A stretch of 64,000 nucleotides of DNA from Gemmatimonadaceae bacterium (GCA_025362035.1 JANYIN010000163.1:62001-126000); one strand, 5' to 3'. Positions 8,351 through 17,335 are shown, counted from the stretch's first letter. Made by a program: numbers and translations. Notes: generated by a model not told the origin, from the letters alone.

Positions 8351-9384
8351 CCGGCGGCACGCCGCGCAGCGCGCTCGATGCCGTGCATGCGGCGCGCCCG
8401 ATCGTGGCGCGCCTCAACGCGGGCAACGACAAGGAAGACGTCGCGGCCGACATCATCGAAGCCTGGACCGCCGTTGAAACGGGTTTGCGATCGTTGATCG
8501 GCGGCTCCGTGCTGACGGGGCAGACGCTCATTCGTGAGCTCCGCCAGCGCCAGTTTCTCACCCTCGATCAGGCAAACGCACTCGCGGAGTTTCACGCGGC
8601 GCGCGAGCGTGCGGGCAGCACGTCGTACGCGCCAACCGACAGCGACATCAATGCCGCGCGCGGCGCGTTCCTCAAGCTCGAGTCGGGACTCATGAGTGCC
8701 TCCGAGTCGGCCCGGCGACCGGCGAACACGACGAGCGCCGCGTCGTCGGGCCCGTTGGCGGCACCGGCGTACCCGTCACCCGCCGCGTCCACCGTCGATC
8801 TCCGTTCGCTCCCCGCGCGACCGGCGAGGTCCGCGTGGATCGTGCCGGTACTCGGTGTCGCCGCACTGATCGTCATTGCGGGCATCGCGTGGTACGCGCT
8901 GGCCGCGCGCGGGTCATCCGGCGCGTACGATCAAGGCGTGGTGGCCTATCGCGAGGGCAGGCGGGAAGCCGCCGAGGGTGCGTTTCACAAGGCGGCGCTG
9001 GACCAGCCGAACGATCCCATGCCGCACGTCTACCTGGCTCGAATGGAGCGCGAGCGCGGCAACCTGAACAACGCCAATGCGGAGGCGGTAAAGGCGGTGC
9101 AGCTCGGGCCGGCCAACGACGCCGCATTGCGCGAGCTCGCGAGCGCATTGTTCGCAGAGCAGAACTACGACGGGGCGCGAACCTTTTATACTCGCGCCGT
9201 GCAGGCGGACAGCAGCGACCGGGTAGCGCAGGGCTTCCTGGGCTGTTCCCTCGTACGGCTCGGGCGAGTGACCGAAGGGCGCCGCTGGCTTGATCGAGCG
9301 GGATCGGGTGCGTGGAGCACATGCACTCCCTCATCGATCGGTTCGGTTCCAGCGTACAACGCTCCTGCACTCCGGCGTCAATGA
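8347..9384 (+). CDS. Single-pass membrane protein with C-terminal TPR repeats
   Basis: 345 residues from a GTG that overlaps the preceding stop. The N-terminal 150 residues are cytoplasmic and include a helical region (RQRQFLTLDQANALAEFHAA, resembling a small helical bundle). One clear transmembrane helix lies at about residues 160-182 (IVPVLGVAALIVIAGIAWYA), followed by 2-3 TPR units (GVVAYREGRREAAEGAFHKA, PHVYLARMERERGNLNNANA, ELASALFAEQNYDGARTFYT). With one helix and no signal peptide the TPRs should be outside the cytoplasm. It sits just before an ABC exporter pair. Role unknown. Confidence 0.75.
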   Translation: MTGGTPRSALDAVHAARPIVARLNAGNDKEDVAADIIEAWTAVETGLRSLIGGSVLTGQTLIRELRQRQFLTLDQANALAEFHAARERAGSTSYAPTDSDINAARGAFLKLESGLMSASESARRPANTTSAASSGPLAAPAYPSPAASTVDLRSLPARPARSAWIVPVLGVAALIVIAGIAWYALAARGSSGAYDQGVVAYREGRREAAEGAFHKAALDQPNDPMPHVYLARMERERGNLNNANAEAVKAVQLGPANDAALRELASALFAEQNYDGARTFYTRAVQADSSDRVAQGFLGCSLVRLGRVTEGRRWLDRAGSGAWSTCTPSSIGSVPAYNAPALRRQ

Positions 9385-9406
9385 TACTGGTGCCCGGCCC
9401 TCGCAC

Positions 9407-10333
9407 GTGATCTCGTTCTCGCACGTCGACAAACACTATCGCGGCTGGGCACAGAGCGAAGTGCGTGCCCTCACGGACCTCTCGCTGGAGGTGCGCACAG
9501 GAGAGGTCTTCGGGCTCGCCGGCCCCAACGGTGCAGGCAAGAGCACCCTGATCTCGCTGCTGCTCGGGTTTCTCGGCGCGACTCGCGGTACTGTCCTTAT
9601 CGACGGTTTGGAGCCCCGGGTCTATATCGAGGCGAACGGCGTCGGGTATCTATCCGAGCTGGTCAACATCCCCCCTGCGTGGCGCGTGTGCGATGCGCTC
9701 GAACGGTATGCGCTGCTCGCGGGCGTTCCGCAGGCGGACCTCTCCGGCCGCGTCTCGAGCGTCGTGGAGCAGCTGGGCCTGGAGGAGCACAGGCGAAAGC
9801 GCGTGCGACAGCTCTCAAAGGGCAACTTGCAGCGGCTCGGACTCGCGCAAGCGCTTCTGTGCGAGGAGCGGGTAATCGTCCTCGACGAGCCGACTCACGG
9901 TCTCGATCCGCTGTGGACACAGCGATTCCGTGACATCGTGGATGGGCTGCGAGCACCGAAGCGCACCATTCTCATCGCGTCGCACAATCTCGACGAGCTG
10001 GCGCGCGTGGCCGATCGCGTGGCCATCCTGGATCACGGTCGTCTGCAACGCATCGTCGATGTGCGGGCCACCCGGAACGATGTCGTCAGGGGCGCGCCCT
10101 ATCGTCTCGTCGTGCAGCTCGGCGACGATCACGTGAAGGAGCAGTTTCCGGGCGCGAGGGCCCTGGGCGGCGGCGAGCATGAATTGCATGGCGAATCGCT
10201 GGAGTCGATCAACGCGGGCGTTGCTCGGCTCATCGAACGCGGGGTGCTCGTGAAGGCCCTGTTCCCCGTGCATTCGGCGCTCGAACAGCAGTTCCGTGAG
10301 GCCGTGGGCGCTGGGGCGGAGAACGGGGCATGA
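9407..10333 (+). CDS. ABC transporter ATP-binding protein (ABC-2 type)
   Basis: 308 residues from the GTG at 9407, chosen because the family sequence begins right there (ISFSHVDKHYRG); the track ORF extends 39 codons into the previous gene. Walker A is GPNGAGKS, the signature is LSKGN (degenerate from LSGGQ), Walker B is VIVLDEPTHGLDP and the switch His follows in IASHNLDEL. The C-terminal 80 residues form an accessory domain. It energises the membrane partner encoded next, with which it overlaps by ATGA. Direction is probably export, from the ABC-2 architecture. Substrate unknown. Confidence 0.9.
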   Translation: MISFSHVDKHYRGWAQSEVRALTDLSLEVRTGEVFGLAGPNGAGKSTLISLLLGFLGATRGTVLIDGLEPRVYIEANGVGYLSELVNIPPAWRVCDALERYALLAGVPQADLSGRVSSVVEQLGLEEHRRKRVRQLSKGNLQRLGLAQALLCEERVIVLDEPTHGLDPLWTQRFRDIVDGLRAPKRTILIASHNLDELARVADRVAILDHGRLQRIVDVRATRNDVVRGAPYRLVVQLGDDHVKEQFPGARALGGGEHELHGESLESINAGVARLIERGVLVKALFPVHSALEQQFREAVGAGAENGA

Positions 10334-11154
10334 GCATTCCCGTCCACGAAGCCCTGCCGGCGCGTCGCCATCGCGGCCTCGTGGGGCTGTACGGGCTCTG
10401 GCAGTTCCGCGACTATCTCATGGAGCGGGGTGCCGCGACGCTAATCGTTCTCGGACTGTTCAGCTACCTCTCGGTCGGAGAGAAGCTGTCCGAGCTTCAC
10501 TATCGGGCCGAGCACGCCACGGCAGCACAGATCGCTCAGGCCGGCGGAGCGGAGGCTTGGCATACCGCGCAACTGCAGGCGCTCACGTCGAATTTCCTCG
10601 CGAGTTTTCTTGGCGTCGTCGTCTTTGTCGGCGCCGTGTTCGCGACGCAGGGAATCGTGGCGAACGATCGCAAAACGGGATTTTATCGTTTCCTCTTCGC
10701 GAAGCCTGTATCACCGACGCGATACTACGGGCAGGCTTTCGTCATTCACTGGGCCGCCTTCACGGCGCTCGTTTCGGCGATGGCCCTCGTGTATGGAGCG
10801 TTAGTGCAGCCGATTCTGAGCGTGCCGCTCCTGATGGCGGTCGCGGTGATGTTCCTCATGTATGCGGGCATCGAGTTCCTGGCGTCGTCAATGGCGCGCT
10901 GGGACTGGCTGTCGATGGTCGCGGTCGCCGTTACCGCCACATACCTGTGGGGTCGTTTCGGCACGTCGCCCTCGCCCGTCGCACGGCTCGTCTACCTGCT
11001 TCCCCCACTGCATCGGACGGCCGAGGTGTACTCTGCGGTGGCGCAAGGAGACGCATTGCCGTGGCACCTCCTCGCGTGGTTTGGCGGGTACGGACTGGTG
11101 TGCGTCGTGGCCGCGCTGTTCGTGCTCCGGTACAGACGGTTGGCCATCATCTGA
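10330..11154 (+). CDS. ABC transporter permease (ABC-2 type)
   Basis: 274 residues, about six hydrophobic helices, with a long first extracytoplasmic loop (LHYRAEHATAAQIAQAGGAEA) between TM1 and TM2. Start overlaps the ATPase stop, the usual arrangement for a half-transporter pair. No specific family substrate motif is seen. A secreted-type M16 protease follows 93 bases downstream. Confidence 0.85.
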   Translation: MSIPVHEALPARRHRGLVGLYGLWQFRDYLMERGAATLIVLGLFSYLSVGEKLSELHYRAEHATAAQIAQAGGAEAWHTAQLQALTSNFLASFLGVVVFVGAVFATQGIVANDRKTGFYRFLFAKPVSPTRYYGQAFVIHWAAFTALVSAMALVYGALVQPILSVPLLMAVAVMFLMYAGIEFLASSMARWDWLSMVAVAVTATYLWGRFGTSPSPVARLVYLLPPLHRTAEVYSAVAQGDALPWHLLAWFGGYGLVCVVAALFVLRYRRLAII

Positions 11155-11247
11155 TCGGGGCGACGGCGAGCCACGCGCTCGGTATCGTCCCTGCACCCGC
11201 GATCTCGACACCACGCACCTGCTTTCTCCACGCTCGGTACTCCGAAC

Positions 11248-13878
11248 ATGACGCCTTCTGATCTCGCGATCGCGCTCGACCCCGCCACCGTTCTGCGCAC
11301 CGTCCTGCCGAACGGTCTCACGGTACTGGTGCGACACGATTCCTCCGCGCCCGTGGTCGCCATCGTGACGTACGTCAAAGCCGGCTACTTCGACGAGACG
11401 GATGACGTGGTGGGCATTGCGCATGTGCTGGAGCATATGTTCTTCAAGGGCACGCCGAGCCGTGCGGTCGGGGCCATTGCGCGCGACACGAAGTCGGTTG
11501 GCGGCTACCTGAACGCGGCCACGATCTACGATCACACGGTCTACTACACGGTTCTCCCATCGGCCGGCTTGGCGACTGGGCTCGACGTGCAGTTCGACGC
11601 GTATGCGCATTCCGTCATCGACGCCGGCGAACTTTCGCGCGAGCTGGAAGTCATCATCCAGGAAGCCAAACGCAAGGCGGATAATCCCGCCGCCGTGGCC
11701 ACCGAGACCCTGTACGAGGTGTTGCACGATCGCCATCGCATCAGGCGCTGGCGCATCGGCCGCGAGCCGGATCTGCGTGCGCTCACGCGCGAGGCGCTGC
11801 ACCGGTTCTATCGCAATTTCTACCAGCCCGGCAACACCATCCTCACCATCGTCGGCCACGTGGACAGCGACACCGTGATGCGTGAGGTGTCTGAGCGGTA
11901 CGGAGCGCTGACGGCGGGAACGCCGGTGCACGCGCCAGGTCCGCCGGAAGAAGGAGCTCCTGGATTCCGCTATCGCGAGTGGACGGGCGACATCGGGCAG
12001 TCGCAGGTCGCATTCGGATGGCGGACTCCAGCCACGCTGCACCCTGACACGCCGGGGCTGGAGCTACTGGCGATGGTCCTTGGTGGCGGCCGCGCCTCCC
12101 GGCTGTATCGCGCGGTACGTGAGCAGAAGCTGGCGACGTCGGTATCGGTATACGACTACACACCCACCAGCCTTGGCGTGTTCGTGGTGCACGCCGAGAC
12201 GCCCCCCCATCGATCGCTCGAGGCGGCGCGCACTATCTGGGCGCAGCTTCGGGCCCTGCTGGCGGAAGGAGTGAGCGAAGCGGAAGTGGTACGCGCCAAG
12301 CGGCTGTACGAGACCCGGTGGGTACGGCGGTTGGAGGACATGGAAGGCCAGGCCAACTATCTCGCCGAGTGGGAGGCGCTGGGCGACTGGCGGCGTGGGG
12401 AGCAGTATCTCGCGCAGGCCCTCGCGACTACGAGCGACGAATTGACGAGCCTCGCGCGTCAGTATCTCCATCCGGATCACGCGGGGATCGTACTGTATCG
12501 CCCGAACGATTCGGTTCGGATCGCGTCTGACGCGAAGGAAATGCATGCCCTGCTCGACGCTGCGCCGCCGGCGGTCGTGGCGCCGACGCCGTTGCCGGCG
12601 GCGCCGTCGCCTGCACTGCGCACGCGCTTGCGAATCGAGAGGGAGGAGGCCGGCGTGCGCGTCTATCGCACAGAGTCGGGAACACCCTTGTTGGTGCGAC
12701 GCAGGGCCGGCGCGTTGCTGCACGCCGGCGTGTATGCGCTGGGCGGAGCGCGCGAGGAGCCGGCGAACCTGGCGGGTCTCACGTTGATGCTCGTACGCAC
12801 GTCGGTGAAGGGCACCACCAGCCGGTCCGCGGACCAGATCTCGGAGGAGGGCGAGCTGCTCGGCGGCAGTGTAAGCGGCGGCACCGGCGCCGAGAGCTTC
12901 GGGTGGACGGTCAGCGTACCAATGCGCTATGCGGCCGAGGCGATCGCGCTGCTGGCGGATGTGGCGCAAAGTCCAACCATTCCCGACGACGCGCTGGAGA
13001 CGGAGCGAAGTCTTGCCCTGAGCAACCTCGTGGCGCTTCGTGACGACATGTACTGGTATCCTGTGCGCCTTGCCACTGAAGCAGCGTGGGCCGGTCACCC
13101 GTATGGCATTCCCGCCAGCGGCGACGAGCAGACGCTGCCCGGTATCGACGCGGAGCGCGTGCGCGAATGGCACCGTACACACTTCCTCGGCGCGCCGTCT
13201 GTTCTCGCGGTTGTCGGCGACGCCGAACCGGACGAGCTTGCGGCCATGATGGCATCGAGATTTCACGCGGTGGTGGGGGGCGATCTCGCGCCGCTCGATC
13301 CGCCGGCCTGGCCAAGTGAACTGGTGCAGCGGGTCGAACAGCGCGCAAAGACGCAAACGGCGTTGGCGATGTTCTTTCAGGGACCCGCCCGCACCGATCC
13401 CTCGCGATTCGCAGCGTCCATGATCGCCGGCGTCGCGAGCGGTCTGGGCGGGCGGTTCTTCGACGAACTACGCGACAGACAGTCGCTCGGCTACACCGTG
13501 CACGCGTTTGCGAGCGAAAGAGCCATGGCTGGAATGTTCGGCGCATACATCGCCACGGGCCCCGACCAGGAAGACATCGCGCGCCGCGGTCTGCTGCGCG
13601 AATTCGCGAAGCTGTGCGAATCGCCGGTCACCGCACAAGAACTCGAGCAGGCAAAGACGTACGCCATCGGAACTCACGCGATCCGTCAACAGAGTGGCGG
13701 CTCCGTGCTGGCCGACATGGTGGACGCCTACCTGTTCGGTTCACTCCGCGACCTCGCCGAATTCGACCAGCGCGTGCGAGGCGTGACCGCCCAGGAAATG
13801 CGGCTGCTCGCCCAAACGTATTTCCGGCCTGATCGTCGAGTGGAAGGCATCGTGCGCGGGGTGGCCAAGGCGGTCTGA
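11248..13878 (+). CDS. M16 zinc metallopeptidase with fused N and C halves
   Basis: 876 residues with two tandem M16 units. The N-terminal one is catalytic: inverted zinc motif HVLEH (residues 59-63) with the downstream Glu139 in IIQEAKRK as third ligand. The C-terminal one (about 450-876) lacks HxxEH and supplies the R/Y-type substrate contacts (RDRQSLGYTVHAF, the conserved RxxxxLxYxV block). This is the PqqL/pitrilysin-like clamshell arrangement. No signal peptide is obvious, so it may be cytoplasmic unless exported by another route. It degrades or processes peptides. It follows the ABC pair in the same direction. A piece of a second such gene lies about 0.8 kb downstream. Confidence 0.92.
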   Translation: MTPSDLAIALDPATVLRTVLPNGLTVLVRHDSSAPVVAIVTYVKAGYFDETDDVVGIAHVLEHMFFKGTPSRAVGAIARDTKSVGGYLNAATIYDHTVYYTVLPSAGLATGLDVQFDAYAHSVIDAGELSRELEVIIQEAKRKADNPAAVATETLYEVLHDRHRIRRWRIGREPDLRALTREALHRFYRNFYQPGNTILTIVGHVDSDTVMREVSERYGALTAGTPVHAPGPPEEGAPGFRYREWTGDIGQSQVAFGWRTPATLHPDTPGLELLAMVLGGGRASRLYRAVREQKLATSVSVYDYTPTSLGVFVVHAETPPHRSLEAARTIWAQLRALLAEGVSEAEVVRAKRLYETRWVRRLEDMEGQANYLAEWEALGDWRRGEQYLAQALATTSDELTSLARQYLHPDHAGIVLYRPNDSVRIASDAKEMHALLDAAPPAVVAPTPLPAAPSPALRTRLRIEREEAGVRVYRTESGTPLLVRRRAGALLHAGVYALGGAREEPANLAGLTLMLVRTSVKGTTSRSADQISEEGELLGGSVSGGTGAESFGWTVSVPMRYAAEAIALLADVAQSPTIPDDALETERSLALSNLVALRDDMYWYPVRLATEAAWAGHPYGIPASGDEQTLPGIDAERVREWHRTHFLGAPSVLAVVGDAEPDELAAMMASRFHAVVGGDLAPLDPPAWPSELVQRVEQRAKTQTALAMFFQGPARTDPSRFAASMIAGVASGLGGRFFDELRDRQSLGYTVHAFASERAMAGMFGAYIATGPDQEDIARRGLLREFAKLCESPVTAQELEQAKTYAIGTHAIRQQSGGSVLADMVDAYLFGSLRDLAEFDQRVRGVTAQEMRLLAQTYFRPDRRVEGIVRGVAKAV

Positions 13879-14037
13879 CGAATCGTTTTGGATGCGGTAC
13901 GCGGTGCGCGCTCCTCGCGCGCGCCTGCTGCACCGATCGCCCCTTTGGTTGCAGCGGATATGGAATCGGATGTCGTCGGTGCTACTCTGTGCCAAGCAAC
14001 TCCGACGGCGTGTCGCGTCCACTCAAGCCCGCTTCTC

Positions 14038-14658
14038 ATGACGGTGTTCGATCTGCTGTTCTTGGCGTGCTGTGTTGGATCTGTGGGGACGCTCGCGCGC
14101 GTGGGGTACCAGCTCGTCCGCGGTCGTTCGGGAGTTGCCCTCCGGTTGATCGTCCGTTGGACAATCCTCGCGACTTGTTACGTCGGGTTGGTCGTCCTGG
14201 TTTCGCTCGCGCAACCGCAACGCACCGTTCCCGTCGGATCGGAACAGTGCTGGGATGATTGGTGCATTACGGTGGACTCGATCGCGCGCTCCGATTCGAT
14301 CGGCCACGAGCGCGCTATGGGGACCTGGGTGGTGGTGACGGCACGCGTGAGCAGCCACATGCGCGTTCGGCGGCAGAGCGAGCCGGATGCGTATGCGTAT
14401 CTGCTCGACGCCGCCGGTAATCGCGTCGAACAATCGGAACGAGGTCAAGCCGCGCTGCAGCGAGCAGGTCTCGCCGGACCACTGCTGGGGGCATTCGTGG
14501 AGCCGGACGGCGCGTTCGTGAGCAGGCTGGCCTTCGATGTTCCGCGTACCGCGCAAGGACTCGGCTTCGTGAAGGAGCGCCGCGCGCGGTTTCCCGGTAT
14601 TGTCATCATCGGTGACAATACGAGCTTGCTGCACATGCGAACCATCGTGCCCCTGTGA
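14038..14658 (+). CDS. Membrane protein with extracytoplasmic domain, unknown function
   Basis: 206 residues from the ATG at 14038; the longer track ORF adds residues without coding character. Two hydrophobic helices (about 1-22 and 38-62) are followed by an extracytoplasmic domain that begins with CWDDWC, a pair of cysteines that could form a disulfide. The pattern GTWVVVTARVSSHMRVRRQSE with later FVEPDGAFVSRLAFDVPR resembles a small DUF4352-like or immunoglobulin-type beta domain. Not recognised further. Confidence 0.6.
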   Translation: MTVFDLLFLACCVGSVGTLARVGYQLVRGRSGVALRLIVRWTILATCYVGLVVLVSLAQPQRTVPVGSEQCWDDWCITVDSIARSDSIGHERAMGTWVVVTARVSSHMRVRRQSEPDAYAYLLDAAGNRVEQSERGQAALQRAGLAGPLLGAFVEPDGAFVSRLAFDVPRTAQGLGFVKERRARFPGIVIIGDNTSLLHMRTIVPL

Positions 14659-14659
14659 A

Positions 14660-14773
14660 TCCGCGCGATCCGCCAACAGAGCGGCGGTTCCGTGCTGGCA
14701 GACATGGTCGACGCCTACGTGTTCGGTTCATGCAGCGACCTCGCCGAGTCGAGCAGCGCGTGCGCGTCGTGAC
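14660..14773 (+). pseudogene. Decayed C-terminal fragment of an M16 peptidase gene
   Basis: This stretch aligns with bases 13674-13788 of the intact M16 gene. Frame from 14668 reads IRQQSGGSVLADMVDAYVFG before the copies diverge, against IRQQSGGSVLADMVDAYLFG in the intact protein; a one-base deletion near 14745 then shifts the frame and a stop follows. Many differences fall at third codon positions, as expected of a paralogue once under selection rather than a recent copy. No start, zinc motif or upstream half remains. It lies between two small envelope genes. Confidence 0.8.
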
Positions 14774-14850
14774 GTACGCCCTCGCGCCGGTTGACAGCCG
14801 GATCGCCCGACGGCAACGTAACGCCAGTCTTTCCTGTTCGCGGAGCTCAC

Positions 14851-15393
14851 ATGCGCGCCTTGTTCGCCCTGTGTCTGGCGGTGCTCTCGTCCTGCGCGTC
14901 GTCCGGTAGTCCAGAACCAGGACGCCCCATCGCCCAAACCGTGCGCCTGAATGGCGGGAGCGCGGGGAGCCTCACGATCAATCCGTCATCATCGGGGAGT
15001 GCCGCGCCGCTTCCATACTCCGCACAGCAGGTCTGGCGGGTGCTCCCGCAGGTCTTCGACTCGCTCGGGATTCCAATTGGTGTGCTGGACCCGGAGTTGT
15101 ACCAGGTAGGGAATGCGGGATACAAGCTGCGCCGGCAGTTGGGAGGCGTTGCCCTCAGCCGCTATTTCAATTGTGGCGAAACGCAGATCGGCCCGAACGC
15201 GGACAGCTACGACGTCTACCTCCGGGCCATGGCGCAAGTGAACGCGAATCCCGATGGCACCGCGACGATCGCAACGACGATGGATGCCGCCGCCCGCCCG
15301 ATGTCATTCGCACAGGACTACACGCGTTGCTCGAGCACAGGCGAACTCGAGGCGCGTATCATCGAAGCGACCAGGCGCCGGCTGAGCCAGTAG
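14851..15393 (+). CDS. Outer-envelope lipoprotein, unknown function
   Basis: 180 residues from the ATG at 14851, chosen because a lipoprotein signal follows at once (MRALFALCLAVLSSC, lipobox LSSC with Cys15). The upstream part of the track ORF is in the M16 remnant. The mature part begins with a Ser/Gly-rich linker and then a compact domain (PYSAQQVWRVLPQVFDSLGI ... CGETQIGPNADSYDVYLR). No family is recognised. It ends 11 bases from the convergent minus-strand unit. Confidence 0.75.
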   Translation: MRALFALCLAVLSSCASSGSPEPGRPIAQTVRLNGGSAGSLTINPSSSGSAAPLPYSAQQVWRVLPQVFDSLGIPIGVLDPELYQVGNAGYKLRRQLGGVALSRYFNCGETQIGPNADSYDVYLRAMAQVNANPDGTATIATTMDAAARPMSFAQDYTRCSSTGELEARIIEATRRRLSQ

Positions 15394-15404
15394 GCGGCTG
15401 GTGT

Positions 15405-16982
15405 TTACCCCCCGACGCGCTGCGGTGACTTCAGCGCGGGCAGCGTGGAGTCGGGAGCGGCCGTTTCGCGCAGTCCCTTGAGCGCGCGCATGATGGCGAA
15501 CGCGACGCGACGCAAGCGGCCGTTCGCGGCACGCACGCCACGGATGGTGCCGTAGTCGCCCGCTTCCGACACGATGAGCCCCTTGATGGAGGGTCGGCTG
15601 GTGGCCCAGGCCAGCGCATCCCATACCGCCCGCTCCTGGCTGGCTTCACCGTGCGCTTCAGGAAAGCCGCCGGAGGCAAAGATCCAGTGGTCCTTCATCG
15701 AGCCGGACTCGCGCATCCATCCGTCGGCGGCATGCCGCGCGGCGTCCAGGGTGATAGTGCCCGACGCCGAGGGATACAGCGAAAAGCCCGGGACGTCTAT
15801 CGGTGAGCCCGCTGCCGCAGCCCAGGCGTACAGCGTACTGTCACGGCGGTCGTAGGCCGATGCGGTCACGCCAATGCGCACCTTGCGATCCGCGCGTTTG
15901 GCTTCGGCGGCGGCATGCGTGAGGTACGCCTCCCAGAACTGCGGCGGATGTGATCCTGCGGCGCGGGTGCCTGACTCGTACGGATCCTCCGCCGGCAGCA
16001 GAATGTCCGGGTGCAATCGCCGCACGATGGGTGCGATGCTTCGCAGCCTTTGGATCTCGCTGAACCTGCGCCCCACGAATGGCAGCATGCTCGACTCATA
16101 GCCCATCGTCACGATCAACTGCGTGCTGTCGCTGCGCAGGAGCTCGAGGGTGTGCGCAATCGAATCCAGCGCCGATCGATCCATCAACTCGGGAATGAGC
16201 GTTACGCTCACGACCGTCACGCCAAGGCTGTCGGTCAACGCCAGGTCGTTCTTGATCGCCACGGGCGGGGGGCCGCCGTCGAGATCGGGAAAGATCTTCA
16301 GTCCGACGTCGAAGTCGCTGGCGGGGCGCTCCTGGAGACGTTCGGTATTCGTGTCATGGCCGTTGTACGAGGCGACCGCCTTGTCCGCGGTGGTGAGTTG
16401 CGAGAGGATGAACACGACCCACACCAACGCCACGATACCCAGAAACAGACGAAAGCTCGCCGCTGACCGATGCAGCGCGGGGAACGCGGGCGCGGTCATC
16501 GGCACGAAGAGGAAGAGCGGAGATCCGATGATCGTCGGCGATTGAGCGGCCAGCGCGAAGGCGGCACTCGTGGCGGCGAGAAAGATGAGCGCACCGTCCG
16601 GCAACATCGCGCCGCGAGACGCAGCATAGCGCAGGATCGCGTCAACGGCGATGACGAGATCGTAGAGTGAGATGAAGAAGCCAAGAAACGGATTCACCAG
16701 GCGGCGGTGCGCCGCATACAACGCCTGCAGCGCGAAGAGCCCCAGGGTCAACGGCCACAGCCAGTCGATCGCCGACACGGAACGTCCCGTGATCGCGTTC
16801 GACAGGGCAAGGTGAATCACCAATGCCGGAAGCAGGAGGAACCCAGCGAGCGCGCTGATGAACACGAACGGACGCGGCAGCGTCGCGCCCTGGACCTGGG
16901 AGATCCGTCCCGTCAGGACGACGTCCCAGATGACGATTACTGCGAAGAGCAGCAGGTGCAGGACCGGTAGCAGAGCAGTCAT
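15405..16982 (-). CDS. Polytopic membrane protein with large C-terminal extracytoplasmic domain (possible TIM-barrel hydrolase fold)
   Basis: 525 residues. Residues 1-205 hold about six transmembrane helices; the remainder is soluble. The soluble domain alternates strands and helices with segments reminiscent of glycoside-hydrolase barrels (QLIVTMGYESS, LLPAEDPYES with a Glu at a strand end, VRIGVTASAYDRR, WIFASGGFPEAHGEAS, KGLIVSEAGDYG). No family could be named and catalytic residues are not established. It starts 1 base after the stop of the SpeD-like gene, so it belongs to the same message as that and the M28 peptidase. Confidence 0.7.
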   Translation of the reverse strand: MTALLPVLHLLLFAVIVIWDVVLTGRISQVQGATLPRPFVFISALAGFLLLPALVIHLALSNAITGRSVSAIDWLWPLTLGLFALQALYAAHRRLVNPFLGFFISLYDLVIAVDAILRYAASRGAMLPDGALIFLAATSAAFALAAQSPTIIGSPLFLFVPMTAPAFPALHRSAASFRLFLGIVALVWVVFILSQLTTADKAVASYNGHDTNTERLQERPASDFDVGLKIFPDLDGGPPPVAIKNDLALTDSLGVTVVSVTLIPELMDRSALDSIAHTLELLRSDSTQLIVTMGYESSMLPFVGRRFSEIQRLRSIAPIVRRLHPDILLPAEDPYESGTRAAGSHPPQFWEAYLTHAAAEAKRADRKVRIGVTASAYDRRDSTLYAWAAAAGSPIDVPGFSLYPSASGTITLDAARHAADGWMRESGSMKDHWIFASGGFPEAHGEASQERAVWDALAWATSRPSIKGLIVSEAGDYGTIRGVRAANGRLRRVAFAIMRALKGLRETAAPDSTLPALKSPQRVGG

Positions 16983-16983
16983 T

Positions 16984-17331
16984 TCAACCGCGCTTTCGCG
17001 TTTCGCTGGCCACTTCCGTTGGCGCCAGGCGACGCACGAACACGTCCAGTGCTTTCACCGCGCCCGCGTTCTCGCGCGCGATCACGTCCACGAGCGCGAG
17101 CCTGCGCTCCGGAAACGAATGGATGCTCAGATGGCAGGGGTCCACGGGCAACAGCGCCGAGATGCCGCCTGACGGCGAGTGGCGCACAATCGGCGCGCCC
17201 ACCGCCTGCAGCCCACCGGCCCCCGCGGCGGCGATGAGCAGTCCCGCCAGCATCGCGGTATCGCGCAATGCGCCCGTGCCCACGCCCGAGAGCTCGGCGC
17301 TGACGTGAAAGAGGCTTTCAGGATCCGTCAC
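16984..17331 (-). CDS. SpeD-like (S-adenosylmethionine decarboxylase fold) protein lacking the pyruvoyl serine
   Basis: 115 residues from the GTG at 17331, 4 bases after the upstream stop; the track start at 17394 is inside the M28 gene. Overall length and the block SPSGGISALLPVDPCHLSIHSFPE match the class 1 AdoMetDC core, usually GVSGVVxxAESHxSIHTWPE. The self-cleaving Ser that becomes the pyruvoyl cofactor is Cys here (codon TGC), the preceding Glu is Pro, and the catalytic Cys of the usual DxFTCG segment is Arg (VDVIAREN). The SIH histidine and PE are kept. Canonical decarboxylation to make the aminopropyl donor for spermidine is therefore doubtful; a changed reaction or a non-catalytic role is more likely. 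Confidence 0.72.
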   Translation of the reverse strand: MTDPESLFHVSAELSGVGTGALRDTAMLAGLLIAAAGAGGLQAVGAPIVRHSPSGGISALLPVDPCHLSIHSFPERRLALVDVIARENAGAVKALDVFVRRLAPTEVASETRKRG

Positions 17332-17335
17332 GACG

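Noticed and set aside
16984-17331. Calling this a functional S-adenosylmethionine decarboxylase
   Set aside because: The pyruvoyl-forming Ser and the catalytic Cys are both replaced.
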